From Pseudolabrys sp. FHR47 (GTDB lineage Bacteria > Pseudomonadota > Alphaproteobacteria > Rhizobiales > Xanthobacteraceae), in NCBI RefSeq assembly GCF_005153485.1, contig NZ_CP039740.1:2483001-2547000 (forward strand): a stretch of DNA of 64,000 bases, given 5' to 3'. The notes below the pieces were generated by a model. It saw nothing but the letters and a program-made list of their open reading frames with translations. It was not told the origin of the DNA and did no database searches. The position numbers and the translations under genes are program-made. Positions 27,808 to 37,185 of this stretch are shown here, in pieces; position 1 is the first letter of the stretch; each line of letters begins with the position of its first letter.

Positions 27808-28203
27808 CTACCTCACCTGCAGCCCCTTCAAATACTCCACGATCGCGTTGATCGTCTGCGTGGCGCCGCCACCGGTGGCGGAGAGGTCACGGCCCCACAC
27901 CGGCATTGCGTAGCTGCCGTGCGCGCGTAAGGTCCGGCGTCCGTCGATCACGGTACGCAGCACCGCTTCGGGAAAGACACCGCCGTTGTTTCTTTCAAGC
28001 AGGCGCAAGTCCGGCGCGCCGCCGACGAGCGATGAGGCGACCGGGCCGTCGCCGGCGCCGCTTTCGCCGTGGCAGCTCGCGCAATAGAGCCGGTACATGG
28101 TACCTCCCGTTGTCGCGTCGTCGGCGAAGGCCGTCGATGCGGCCGGCGCGGTAGCTAGCGTCACGGCAATTGCAAATCCGAGGACCGGAGCCTTGAACGT
28201 CAT
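27808..28203 (-). CDS. Class I cytochrome c, periplasmic
   Basis: 131 residues from the ATG at 28203, preceded by GGAGGAGAGCGCC; an upstream in-frame TTG would bury that site inside the gene. A Sec signal peptide ends near AFA (residue 28). The heme c motif is CASCH and the axial methionine lies in SYAMPVWGRDL. The single-heme protein is probably an electron carrier or a fused-oxidase-type partner. No dehydrogenase or oxidase gene is adjacent to say which pathway it serves. Confidence 0.92.
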   Translation of the reverse strand: MTFKAPVLGFAIAVTLATAPAASTAFADDATTGGTMYRLYCASCHGESGAGDGPVASSLVGGAPDLRLLERNNGGVFPEAVLRTVIDGRRTLRAHGSYAMPVWGRDLSATGGGATQTINAIVEYLKGLQVR

Positions 28204-28387
28204 GGCGCTCTCCTCCTTCGTCGCAGTCGACAAAGGATAAGGCGCGGCGGTCCTTGCTATTTGAGGTGCATCAAACCGGCGGTGCCAATAACGAGCAGGC
28301 TACCAACGCATGCAAAAGCCGCGACCGCCGGCCGCGCCGTTTCCGGCGCTTAGGCAGATCGCGGCTCACTGATAAATCGGAGACGCC

Positions 28388-28642
28388 TCAGGCGCTGGCG
28401 GTTTTCTTCGCCTTGGCCGGTTTGGTCGCCTTCACCGCTTTCTCTCGCTTCTCTTGTTGTCTTTCCTGCGCCTCGCGTTCGAGACGCAACGCGCGCAGCC
28501 GCGGAATGCGATCGATCGCCTCCTGCTGCGCCGTCCAGTATTCCCTGGACGCTTTCTGGCCTTCGATTTCGCGAACGCGCATTCGAAAGTTGGTTTCTGC
28601 GCGCTTCTTGGCGCGCTCGGCATCAGATAATGTTGTGGTCAT
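28388..28642 (-). CDS. Hypothetical small, highly charged protein
   Basis: 84 residues, helical, dominated by Arg, Lys, Glu and Ala (SDAERAKKRAETNFRMRVRE). The C-terminal Lys/Ala tail (KATKPAKAKKTASA) resembles nucleic-acid-binding tails. It has a likely coiled coil and no recognised domain. It starts with ATG and is divergent from cspA. Confidence 0.55.
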   Translation of the reverse strand: MTTTLSDAERAKKRAETNFRMRVREIEGQKASREYWTAQQEAIDRIPRLRALRLEREAQERQQEKREKAVKATKPAKAKKTASA

Positions 28643-28926
28643 GGATCAATAACGTCGCAATCGGGCAATGGTTCCATGCCCCCGTTTATTCCGCAGTTCA
28701 CAGGAGAAATACCGGGTCATCACCCGGTAATCCCGGATTCAGGCCTTTGTTGACTTTGCGGCACAAACAGCGTACGGGTGGCGTGTTGAAACAAGATCTT
28801 TTAGTTGTGCTTTCGCCTCCGCACGGAGCGGACCATCCCTGAAAATCAACCCTGTTTCGATCGCCCGGGCATCGAATGCCCAGGGCGCACAATGACGTGT
28901 ATCAAACATCTAAAGGAAATTGCCTG

Positions 28927-29130
28927 ATGGCAACCGGAACTGTGAAATTCTTCAACTCCCAAAAGGGCTTTGGCTTCATCACCCCGACCGACGGCTCGAA
29001 GGATGTGTTCGTGCACATCTCCGCCGTCGAGCGCGCCGGCATGAGCACCCTGATGGAAGGTCAGAAGGTGTCGTACGAAGTCGTCACCGAGCGTGGCAAG
29101 CAGGCCGCAGGCAATCTGCAGAACGCCTAA
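28927..29130 (+). CDS. CspA family cold-shock protein
   Basis: 67 residues starting [18 protein letters not shown], with RNP1 (KGFGFI) and RNP2 (VFVHISAV), a single S1-like cold-shock domain binding single-stranded nucleic acid. The ATG at 28927 is preceded by AAAGGAAATTGCCTG; earlier starts lack family resemblance. The 284-bp upstream gap leaves room for a long, structured 5' leader, as in other csp genes. A strong terminator follows. Confidence 0.96.
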   Translation: MATGTVKFFNSQKGFGFITPTDGSKDVFVHISAVERAGMSTLMEGQKVSYEVVTERGKQAAGNLQNA

Positions 29131-29141
29131 GCTGTTCGCAT

Positions 29142-29180
29142 GAACGTCCGGTCCCGGCATGGGGCCGGGCGTTCTTTTTT
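29142..29180 (+). terminator. Intrinsic terminator of the csp gene
   Basis: Hairpin GAACGTCCGGTCCC / GGGGCCGGGCGTTC with a short loop, closed by a run of six T. Confidence 0.85.
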
Positions 29181-29213
29181 CTATGGCGTTTCGACGCTGC
29201 CTTGAGGGACGCC

Positions 29214-29405
29214 ATGATGCACAAATATCCCGTCGGAGCGTCTGTCTATTTCGAAGCCGGTATCCACGCCGGCGGCGCGCGCGGCCTGTGCAAGGTCGTC
29301 CGCCACATGCCGGTCGAGCGCGACAACCGCATTCTCTACCGCATCAAGAGTCCGACCGAGAATTTCGAGCGCACGGTCGAGGAAGACAATCTGCAGAAGG
29401 ACTGA
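29214..29405 (+). CDS. Hypothetical small protein (63 aa)
   Basis: Starts at the first of two adjacent ATGs, with GAGGGACGCC upstream. It looks like a small beta-rich protein (KYPVGASVYFEAGIHAG, CKVVRHMPVERDNRILYRIK, acidic end). The pattern of basic-aromatic strands is similar to small regulator-like proteins common in Bradyrhizobiaceae, but I do not recognise a family. It lies 80 bp after the csp gene, beyond its terminator. Confidence 0.6.
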   Translation: MMHKYPVGASVYFEAGIHAGGARGLCKVVRHMPVERDNRILYRIKSPTENFERTVEEDNLQKD

Positions 29406-29493
29406 GCTAAAGGCTCTCCTGACATTGTGCGCCGCGGTCGCCATCGTGTCGCCGCATCCCCCGCCCTACACTTCCTCGCCGGGAGTGACATCT

Positions 29494-29676
29494 ATGAATA
29501 CCAACCTCACGTCCGCGGAGCTGCGGCAATGGGCGGCGCGATGCGATGCCCGCCGCAAGGACCCGATGATCAGCGGTGACGAGCACGAGCGTCTAACGAA
29601 AATGCGCGACGGCCTGCTCGCGGTTGCGCAAGCGCAGGACTGGCTCGATGGCGTCGCCATGAAGAAAGCCGGCTAG
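29494..29676 (+). CDS. Hypothetical small protein (60 aa)
   Basis: ATG at 29494 with GGGAGTGACATCT upstream. Helical (LTSAELRQWAARCDARR, then DEHERLTKMRDGLLAVAQAQ, ending MKKAG), probably a two-helix cytoplasmic protein. Similar short ORFs are frequent in Rhizobiales. The function is unknown. Confidence 0.6.
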   Translation: MNTNLTSAELRQWAARCDARRKDPMISGDEHERLTKMRDGLLAVAQAQDWLDGVAMKKAG

Positions 29677-29926
29677 CGGCAGCATTTGCGTACAAACAAC
29701 TCGCAGGCCCTGACGTCGTTGTTCATGCCGCAGCATCGATCGGCGCGCATAAACTGCGCTTGCGATGGAACCCGAATCGGCCGCAAGGTTCTATTGCCTT
29801 TTTAAGCCTGCAACGCTTGCGTCGAGCATCCAGGCCGGGCCGTTTTTCCAAGACGACGCCATCCCAAAACCAGCATCGCGAGTCGGGCGCATTACGCGCC
29901 ACGGCCGCCAATGAAGAAGGCCCGTC

Positions 29927-30100
29927 ATGGATTTCATGATGCGCGCATTAGCGCAGAATATCGATCAATCGCTTTATACAGCGCGCGAACTCAAGCTCGA
30001 GACGGTCGAGCAATTGCTCTTGATGGCGAGCCTGGAACTGTCGATGCGGCAGCAGATCATCGACAGCGCGCCCCAACCCCGGCCGCAGCGCAACACCTGA
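29927..30100 (+). CDS. Hypothetical small protein (57 aa), easily missed
   Basis: ATG at 29927 with GAAGAAGG six bases upstream, and a TGA at 30098-30100. The translation begins MDFMMRALAQNIDQSLYTAR and continues as one amphipathic helical stretch (ELKLETVEQLLLMASLEL, then MRQQIIDSAP) with a Pro/Arg tail. Codon use shows the GC3 preference of real genes here. Overlapping frames on both strands are less convincing. The function is unknown; it may be a small helical regulator. Confidence 0.5.
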   Translation: MDFMMRALAQNIDQSLYTARELKLETVEQLLLMASLELSMRQQIIDSAPQPRPQRNT

Positions 30101-30172
30101 CCGGCAGCGATCTTTCCTTCTTGTTAACCAAATCAAGGCACATCGGAATCCCCGGGGTTGGAGGATCCTGTA

Positions 30173-30526
30173 ATGCTTCTCAACGAAGAGACGTGTCCCG
30201 TTCCTGAGTCGCTGCTGGGTCAGCTCTATCGCGTCACGCCGCAGGGCCTGCCGGCGCTGATCGATGCGGTGCCGGCCAATACGCGCGCCATGCTCGCGGT
30301 ATATTGCTATCGCCGCTCGCACCTTGCGTCGCTCGGTGTCGCCATCGCCGCCTCCTGCGACGAGGACGATCTCGCCGAGCATGGCGGCAATCTTGGCTCC
30401 GACCTGTTCGCCAAATCCCGCAAGGGTCCGAAGGCGGCGGAAGCCCTGCCCTCCCAGCGCAAGAAGATCACGCTCTCGACCGGGCCGATTCGGCAATTGC
30501 CGCCGCTCGACGATATCGAGGACTGA
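30173..30526 (+). CDS. Hypothetical protein (117 aa)
   Basis: ATG at 30173 preceded by GGAGGATCCTGTA. The N-terminal helical part contains LLGQLYRVTPQGLPALIDAV, and the middle YCYRRSHLASLGVAIAASC. The acidic and basic tail ends in LPPLDDIED. No family recognised. It lies 72 bp after the 57-aa gene, so the two could form an operon, closed by the terminator at 30551. Confidence 0.65.
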   Translation: MLLNEETCPVPESLLGQLYRVTPQGLPALIDAVPANTRAMLAVYCYRRSHLASLGVAIAASCDEDDLAEHGGNLGSDLFAKSRKGPKAAEALPSQRKKITLSTGPIRQLPPLDDIED

Positions 30527-30550
30527 ATGTCGGCGTGACAAGGCGATGAC

Positions 30551-30577
30551 AGGCCGGCGCCACGCGCCGGCCTTTTT
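30551..30577 (+). terminator. Intrinsic terminator
   Basis: AGGCCGGCGC / GCGCCGGCCT stem with a CAC loop, followed by TTTTTG. Confidence 0.88.
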
Positions 30578-30758
30578 GTTTGACGCATAAATGCCGGTGC
30601 CGCCTGGACTTGCCGCGATGCGACATACAGTGGAGCCATTCCAGGCGTCACAAAACCTTGCTTGAGCGGACACGACAGTTCCATCGCGTCGCCTTTCGGC
30701 CGCCATGGTTGATCGACAGTGTCGCGCACAACGATGAATGAGCGAACAGGAGGCTCAC

Positions 30759-30980
30759 ATGCAGCTCAACTGCTATCCGGCGACGCTCTCCTCCATTCGT
30801 GTGTTCGGCGCGCCCTTCGTCTGCGCCAGCTGCGGCGACCAATTGATCGCACCAACGGCTTCCGCTTTCGTCGAGGGCGGTGAGATTCGTCACTACTGGG
30901 AATGCGAATCCTGCGGCGCCACCTCAAGCTCGTCGATCGCCCTGGACGAACGGATGCCCGCGGACAGCGCGCAGGACTAG
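30759..30980 (+). CDS. Small zinc-ribbon-like protein (73 aa)
   Basis: ATG at 30759 with AGGAGGCTCAC upstream; an ATG at 30738 would place that site inside the gene. Two CxxC knuckles (FVCASCGDQL and WECESCGATSS) about 28 residues apart suggest a zinc ribbon. Function unknown. The pattern is common in short alphaproteobacterial proteins. Confidence 0.65.
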   Translation: MQLNCYPATLSSIRVFGAPFVCASCGDQLIAPTASAFVEGGEIRHYWECESCGATSSSSIALDERMPADSAQD

Positions 30981-31016
30981 CCACTACCCCCTCGCAGCCC
31001 GGCCGAAGTTCCTGGA

Positions 31017-31031
31017 TTAACGGGTCGTTAA
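31017..31031 (+). promoter_or_regulatory. Predicted CtrA box (distal)
   Basis: TTAA-N7-TTAA, a perfect match to the full CtrA-binding consensus of alphaproteobacteria, 73 bp before the start of the coiled-coil gene. Confidence 0.6.
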
Positions 31032-31048
31032 CCGGCGGCGGTCCACGG

Positions 31049-31063
31049 TTAACTGGTCGTTAA
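31049..31063 (+). promoter_or_regulatory. Predicted CtrA box (proximal)
   Basis: Second perfect TTAA-N7-TTAA, 32 bp (about three helical turns) after the first. The two spacers are nearly identical (CGGGTCG and CTGGTCG). Confidence 0.6.
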
Positions 31064-31104
31064 ACGACGAGTCGCGAACGCGTCAGGTTGCGCTCGGGGG
31101 GCGC

Positions 31105-32202
31105 ATGCGCACGACAGACCATCACGCCGAACACGCGGACAACCCGCCCGACATCGACGAGTTGTCAGCGCGGCTCACCGCGCTGGCGAGCCGCATCGAC
31201 ACGCTCAATGGCGGGCGGCGGCCCCAAGGGGCTCGCGGCGGCAGCGCGCCGCCCCCACGCCGCGAGCCGGTGGCAGTCCCGGCGGCCGGCGCGCGCCATT
31301 GGCCGCGCCTGCCGGTGCCGGGCGAAGAACCCCCGGCTCCAGACATTGCCGAACCGATCGCGGCCGCGCGTGCCATCACGATGGGCGACCACGAACAGCG
31401 CATCGCCGAACTCACCGCCACCCGTGACCGCCAGGCGAACGAGTTGCGCGAAGCCCGCGAGCACCTCGAGCGCCAGGCCCTCGCCATCAAGAGCCTGCGC
31501 GAACTGACCGGAGAACGCGACGGCGAGATCGCCGAACTCACGCGCCGGCTCATGGAATCCGAGGCCGACAAGGTGGCGCTGGAATCCCAGCTCGCTTCCG
31601 CCCTGCGCGACGCCAACAATGCCTCGGTGCGACTCGAGGCCCGCGAGGGAGCGCTGAGCCATAGAGATAGCGACCTCGCCGAGGCCGAGCAGTTGATCGA
31701 GCATCTGCGCGCGGAACTCGCCGCGGCGCAGGTGGCGCTGGCGACCCAGGTCGTCTCCGCCGAAGAGCGTGTCGCACGCCGCTATGAAAACGAACGCGGC
31801 TCGCTGATCACCAACAGCGAGCGCCGCATCGCCGACCTGCAGGCCCTCATCGCCGAGCGCGATGGCCGCCTCGGCGCTCTCGAACAGGACAAGATGACCT
31901 TGGGCGAGGAGATCGCCGCGCTGCGCGCTTTGCTTGACGACAGCCACGCCGCAATCGCGGCGGCTATCGAGACCGCCGCCGGCAAGGACAGCCACATTGC
32001 CTTCCTCGACACCGTGATCAACGTCACCCGCGACAACGCCGAGGCGACCGTCAAGGAATTGATCGCCGAGTTCGACCGCGAGCGCGCCGCCTTCAAGCGC
32101 GAACGCGAGGAATTGCTTGCCAAGGCGCAAACGGCAAGCGCTTTCCAGCAGGACATCGCCAAGCTGCTGCCGCGGCTGCTCGAGCGCCGCGCCGCCGCCT
32201 AA
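31105..32202 (+). CDS. Long coiled-coil protein, predicted CtrA target (function unknown)
   Basis: 365 residues. A disordered, Pro/Arg-rich N-terminus (about 1-90) is followed by an almost continuous coiled coil (about 95-350) with heptad-like repeats such as RIAELTATRDRQANEL, IAELTRRLMESEAD and RIADLQALIAERDGRLGAL. There is no membrane segment. I do not recognise the family; filament-like or polarity/scaffold roles are possible. Two perfect CtrA boxes upstream suggest cell-cycle-linked expression. The last 4 bp overlap the 3' end of the convergent ceramidase-like gene. Confidence 0.75.
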   Translation: MRTTDHHAEHADNPPDIDELSARLTALASRIDTLNGGRRPQGARGGSAPPPRREPVAVPAAGARHWPRLPVPGEEPPAPDIAEPIAAARAITMGDHEQRIAELTATRDRQANELREAREHLERQALAIKSLRELTGERDGEIAELTRRLMESEADKVALESQLASALRDANNASVRLEAREGALSHRDSDLAEAEQLIEHLRAELAAAQVALATQVVSAEERVARRYENERGSLITNSERRIADLQALIAERDGRLGALEQDKMTLGEEIAALRALLDDSHAAIAAAIETAAGKDSHIAFLDTVINVTRDNAEATVKELIAEFDRERAAFKREREELLAKAQTASAFQQDIAKLLPRLLERRAAA

Positions 32203-32846
32203 CCCCCAGATTTGCCGGGCGCGATCAGCGCCGCCCGCAGCAGCAGATACAGCACCAGGCCGTTGAGGCTGTGCCAGAGGAAATGCGTGCCGAGCGGCAG
32301 GGCGTCACATACAGCCTGATCGATGCTGCGGAAAAAGATCGAGACGGCGAACACGGCCGCCGCCGAGAACAGAAGTCTGCGGGGCGCTGCCTCCCGTGTC
32401 AGCCAGCCAACGACGAGCAACGCCGTCAGAGCCGGCAGATAGGCGTGGGAACCGTTTAGCGCGCCGCGCGGCACCACCAGCGCCTCGGCGTAGCTCAACA
32501 AGCCAAATGCCACGACGAGCGCCGGCGCCGCCCAAGCCGACAGCCCAAGAAAGCGCCGCAACGCCAGCCACAGATAGCTGTAGATGAAGACCGCGATCGG
32601 CACGGTGTCGAACAGCGCGGCACCGCGGGTCGCAACGGTATGGAAGATGAAGGAGCCGATGCCGATCAGGAAGGTGACGCCGATCAGCGCCAACGCCGGC
32701 CAGTCGCGCTCGCCGCGCCGCCACATGAGAAAGGCGGCAATGGCGGCGATGAGGAATGAAGCGTTGGTGATGGCATTGACCGGCTCGGCCCAGAACGACG
32801 GGCCGAGCCTTTCGCAATAGAGATCGATGGGGCGCGACCAGTCCAT
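32199..32846 (-). CDS. Ceramidase-like integral membrane protein (CREST superfamily)
   Basis: 215 residues with seven predicted membrane helices. Conserved features of alkaline-ceramidase-type hydrolases are present: YCERLG near the N-terminus, GSFIFHTVATR with a Ser and His, an Asp in RSIDQAVCDALPLGTHF, and a last HFLWHSLNG with two His. These residues form the zinc site in the family. The substrate may be a sphingolipid or another amide lipid, and is not known here. It starts with ATG. The TctC gene follows from 33858 on the same strand after 22 bp. Confidence 0.8.
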   Translation of the reverse strand: MDWSRPIDLYCERLGPSFWAEPVNAITNASFLIAAIAAFLMWRRGERDWPALALIGVTFLIGIGSFIFHTVATRGAALFDTVPIAVFIYSYLWLALRRFLGLSAWAAPALVVAFGLLSYAEALVVPRGALNGSHAYLPALTALLVVGWLTREAAPRRLLFSAAAVFAVSIFFRSIDQAVCDALPLGTHFLWHSLNGLVLYLLLRAALIAPGKSGG

Positions 32847-32868
32847 CGATCTTCCTCGCGTTGCCGCG

Positions 32869-33858
32869 TTACTTGCGGACGATGCCCGCCTTGTCGACCA
32901 CCATGTTCAGGTTGGCGGCGTCGTCCTTGAGACGCTGCATCAGTTCTTCCGGGGTCGACGGCACGCCTTCGATCGACAGCTTGGCCAACTGCTCCTGCAC
33001 ATCCTTCATGGCCAGCACTTCACGGATCGCCCCATTGAGCTTGTCGACGATCTCCTTCGGCGTGCCCTTCGGCGCGAAGATGCCGTTCCACGAATAGACG
33101 CGGAAGCCCTTCATGCCCTGCTCGGCCGCCGTCGGCACGTTCGGGAAAATCTGCGAGCGCTTTTCCGCAGCCGTTGCCAGCAGCCGAATGTCGCCCGAGT
33201 CCACCTGGCCCTTCACCGCCGGCGGGAAGTCGAGCATCATCTGCACGTCGTTGCGCAGAAGGCCGACGACGATATCGGGCGAGTTCTTGTAGGGAACGAT
33301 CACGACGTCGATATCGGCCGCCGACTTGAAATACTCGCCGCCGAGATTCTGGGTCGAACCGGCGGTGATGGTGCCGACATTGATCTTGCCCGGATTGGCC
33401 TTGGCGGCCTTGATGAGATCGCCGAGCGTCTTGTACTCGGACTTCGCGGACACCGCGAGCACGGCGTCGAACTGGCCCATGGTCGAGACCATCTGGAATT
33501 CGGTCAACGGATCGAACGGCAGCTTCTTGAAGGTCGCCATCGCCGCGGCCGTGCCGTTGCTCAGGAGGCCGAGCGTGTAACCGTCCGGCTGCGCGGTCGT
33601 CACCGCGCGCGCGGCGCTAATGCCGCCCGGTCCCGGCATATTCTCGATCTGGAAGCGCTGGCCCAGCTTGTCGCTCAGCTTGTCGGCAACGATGCGGGCC
33701 GTCGCGTCGCCGACGCCGCCGGCGCCGAACGGCAGAATGATGCGAACCGGTTTCTCCGGCCATGCGGCCTGCGCCTGCGGCATCGCCGCCAGCACGACGG
33801 CTGCCGCGCCGGCCAGAACGAAGCCGCGCCGCGCACCGTCAAAAAAACGCTTAGCCAT
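32869..33858 (-). CDS. Tripartite tricarboxylate transporter substrate-binding protein (TctC/Bug family)
   Basis: 329 residues from the ATG at 33858, preceded by GGAGGAATATTCA. A Sec signal peptide ends at AQAA. The Bug-family core follows (WPEKPVRIILPFGAGGVGDATARI, pocket region MPGPGGISAARAV). No tctA or tctB membrane genes are next to it, as is common for the many orphan Bug proteins in Burkholderiales and Rhizobiales. The adjacent lactonase-like hydrolase suggests an aromatic dicarboxylate ligand, but this is only an inference from context. Confidence 0.92.
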   Translation of the reverse strand: MAKRFFDGARRGFVLAGAAAVVLAAMPQAQAAWPEKPVRIILPFGAGGVGDATARIVADKLSDKLGQRFQIENMPGPGGISAARAVTTAQPDGYTLGLLSNGTAAAMATFKKLPFDPLTEFQMVSTMGQFDAVLAVSAKSEYKTLGDLIKAAKANPGKINVGTITAGSTQNLGGEYFKSAADIDVVIVPYKNSPDIVVGLLRNDVQMMLDFPPAVKGQVDSGDIRLLATAAEKRSQIFPNVPTAAEQGMKGFRVYSWNGIFAPKGTPKEIVDKLNGAIREVLAMKDVQEQLAKLSIEGVPSTPEELMQRLKDDAANLNMVVDKAGIVRK

Positions 33859-33899
33859 TGAATATTCCTCCACTGTCGTCTGTTAAATCGGTCCGGTAT

Positions 33900-34754
33900 T
33901 CAGAAACCATACAGCCGTGCCGGGTTGTCGACCAGCAGGCGATGCTGTGTCCGCTCGTTCACCGCGTAGTGCGGGATCAGATCAACCAGATCGGCCTCGT
34001 CGCATTCGTGGGTCGGGTTGGGATGCGGGAAATCGGTGCCCCACAGCACACGCTCCGGATTGACCTCCACGAGAATGCGCGCGATCGGCGCCGCCCGGTT
34101 GTATGGCGGCATGTCGATGCGTTCGGCGCCGCAGACCTTGATCCAGCAATTATCCAGGCGGGCGAGCTTGACCAGGGCCCGGAGCGGCTCCTGGTCGACG
34201 CCGGCGACCGCCGGCACGCGGCCCATATGGTCGATGACGAAAGGCAGCGGCAGACGCGCGATCATGCTGGAGAGCGGCACGATGTCCGGCGCGTCAAGAT
34301 GCAGCACGACGTGCCAACCGAGGCCCTTCACCCGATCGAGAATACGCATGAAAACGCCCATATCGGGCGATCCGCCAAGATGCTTGACGAAATTGAAGCG
34401 CACACCGCGCACACCGCCTTGATGCAGCCTCTCGAAGTCCTTGTCGGTGAAGCTGTCGTCGGCAATGCAGACGCCGCGGTAACGCTTGGGGTCTGACGCG
34501 ATGCAGTCGAGCATGGCCGCATTGTCGGTGCCGTGGCAGCTCGCCTGCACGATCACCGCGCGGGACACGCCGAGATGGTCGTGAAGCGCCCGCAACGCCT
34601 CCTTGGGTGCGTCCTTGGGCGTGTAGCGCCGGTTCGGCGCGTAAGGGAAACGGTCTCCCGGCCCGAACACATGGCAGTGCGCGTCGGTCGCTCCCAGCGG
34701 CAGCTTCACCAGCGGTTTGCGCCGGTGCTCAAGAAAGGACAGATCGACGGTCAT
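33900..34754 (-). CDS. Amidohydrolase-fold hydrolase, 2-pyrone-4,6-dicarboxylate lactonase-like
   Basis: 284 residues, TIM-barrel amidohydrolase (cog3618-type). Key elements are the first-strand DAHCHVFGPGDRFPY, then VQASCHGTDNAAMLD, the strand with HMGRVPAV, and the C-terminal LWGTDFPHPNP. This arrangement is typical of LigI and 4-sulfomuconolactone-type enzymes that open lactones of aromatic breakdown products. The true substrate is not known. It precedes the TctC gene in transcription order (41 bp gap) and is likely co-transcribed with it. Confidence 0.85.
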   Translation of the reverse strand: MTVDLSFLEHRRKPLVKLPLGATDAHCHVFGPGDRFPYAPNRRYTPKDAPKEALRALHDHLGVSRAVIVQASCHGTDNAAMLDCIASDPKRYRGVCIADDSFTDKDFERLHQGGVRGVRFNFVKHLGGSPDMGVFMRILDRVKGLGWHVVLHLDAPDIVPLSSMIARLPLPFVIDHMGRVPAVAGVDQEPLRALVKLARLDNCWIKVCGAERIDMPPYNRAAPIARILVEVNPERVLWGTDFPHPNPTHECDEADLVDLIPHYAVNERTQHRLLVDNPARLYGF

Positions 34755-34817
34755 GGGGGTGCGGCTCCGGAAATGGTCTGGAGCGAGGGGATAGCGAAGG
34801 CCAGCGGGTTTCTCAAC

Positions 34818-35954
<1,137 letters not shown>

Positions 35955-35963
35955 GGGCGTCGT

Positions 35964-37055
35964 TTACCCCGCGCGCCGCGGATACAGCAAACACGCATCG
36001 CCGTAGGAGTAGAACCGGTAGCCGGTCTCGATGGCATGCCGATAAGCCCGCTGCATAGTGTCGAGGCCGGAGAAGGCCGACACCAGCATGAACAAAGTCG
36101 AGCGCGGCAGGTGGAAATTGGTCATCATCAGGTCCACCGCCTTGAAACGATAACCCGGCGTAATGAAGATCGCCGTGTCGCCGGCGAATTCATGGACAAG
36201 TCCGTCCGCGCTAGCGGCGCTTTCCAGCAGCCGCAGCGCCGTCGAGCCAACCGCCACGATCCGCCCGCCTTTGGCGCGGGCCGCGTTCAGCGCCGCCGCC
36301 GTTGCGCCGCTCACCACGCCGAACTCGGCATGCATTTTGTGGCCTTCGGTGTCATCGGCCTTCACCGGGAGAAAAGTACCGGCGCCGACATGCAGGGTGA
36401 CCTTGTGGAGCGCAACGCCGCGCCGCTCAAGGCGCGTTAAGAGGTCGGCGGTAAAATGTAACCCGGCGGTCGGCGCGGCGACGGAGCCGTCCTCATGGGC
36501 GAAGACGGTCTGGTAGTCGGTCTTGTCCTGCGCGTCGGTCGGCCGTTTCGAGGCGATATAGGGCGGCAGCGGCATGTCGCCCCGCTCCTCGATGGCCTGG
36601 TCCAGATGCGGGCCCGTCAAGGAAAATGAAAGGGTTACGTCACCACCCTCATCTTTATGTAAAACTTGAGCATCGAGCTGATCGAGAAAGCAGACCCGCC
36701 CCTCGGAGCCGAAGCGCAGCACGTCGCCGACCTGGACCTTCTTGGCCCCGAGGATGAAGGCGCGCCAGGTCGAACCGTCGAGCCGCTTGTGCAGCGTCGC
36801 CTCGATCGCCGGTTCCGCCTCCCCGCGTCCGATGCGCCGGCCCTTGAGCCGGGCCGCGATGACCTTGCTGTCGTTGACCACCAGGCAGTCGCCGGGCGCC
36901 AGCAGGTCCGGCAGGTCGGCGATGTGCCGGTCGTCCAGTGCCTCCCCGGCCGCATCCGGCCGCACCACCATCAACCGCGCGCTTTCGCGCGGGCTGGCGG
37001 GCCGCAGCGCAACGCGCTCGGCGGGCAGGTCGAAATCGAAGAGATCGGTGCGCAT
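35964..37055 (-). CDS. queA: S-adenosylmethionine:tRNA ribosyltransferase-isomerase
   Basis: 363 residues. Adds the epoxycyclopentane ring to preQ1 in tRNA. Motifs: [19 protein letters not shown] at the N-terminus, [27 protein letters not shown] and [15 protein letters not shown]. It starts with ATG. It is the upstream partner of tgt in a queuosine operon. Confidence 0.98.
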   Translation of the reverse strand: MRTDLFDFDLPAERVALRPASPRESARLMVVRPDAAGEALDDRHIADLPDLLAPGDCLVVNDSKVIAARLKGRRIGRGEAEPAIEATLHKRLDGSTWRAFILGAKKVQVGDVLRFGSEGRVCFLDQLDAQVLHKDEGGDVTLSFSLTGPHLDQAIEERGDMPLPPYIASKRPTDAQDKTDYQTVFAHEDGSVAAPTAGLHFTADLLTRLERRGVALHKVTLHVGAGTFLPVKADDTEGHKMHAEFGVVSGATAAALNAARAKGGRIVAVGSTALRLLESAASADGLVHEFAGDTAIFITPGYRFKAVDLMMTNFHLPRSTLFMLVSAFSGLDTMQRAYRHAIETGYRFYSYGDACLLYPRRAG

Positions 37056-37185
37056 CCCCTCTCATTGCCGGTTGGCTCGCATGCATTCAAGGCCCGAGAC
37101 GAGGCTAAATGTCCGGTGCAATTTACGCGTTTGTTAACGCCGCTGCTGTGACTTCAGCGCGTCGGACGCGGACGGGAACAAGACA

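Noticed and set aside
29764..29913. 49-aa plus-strand ORF before the 57-aa gene
   Set aside because: No ribosome binding site, and a competing minus-strand frame is equally good; coding signal not convincing.
30121..30135. TTAACCAAA as CtrA half-site before the gene at 30173
   Set aside because: Single half-site only; no second TTAA at N7 distance.
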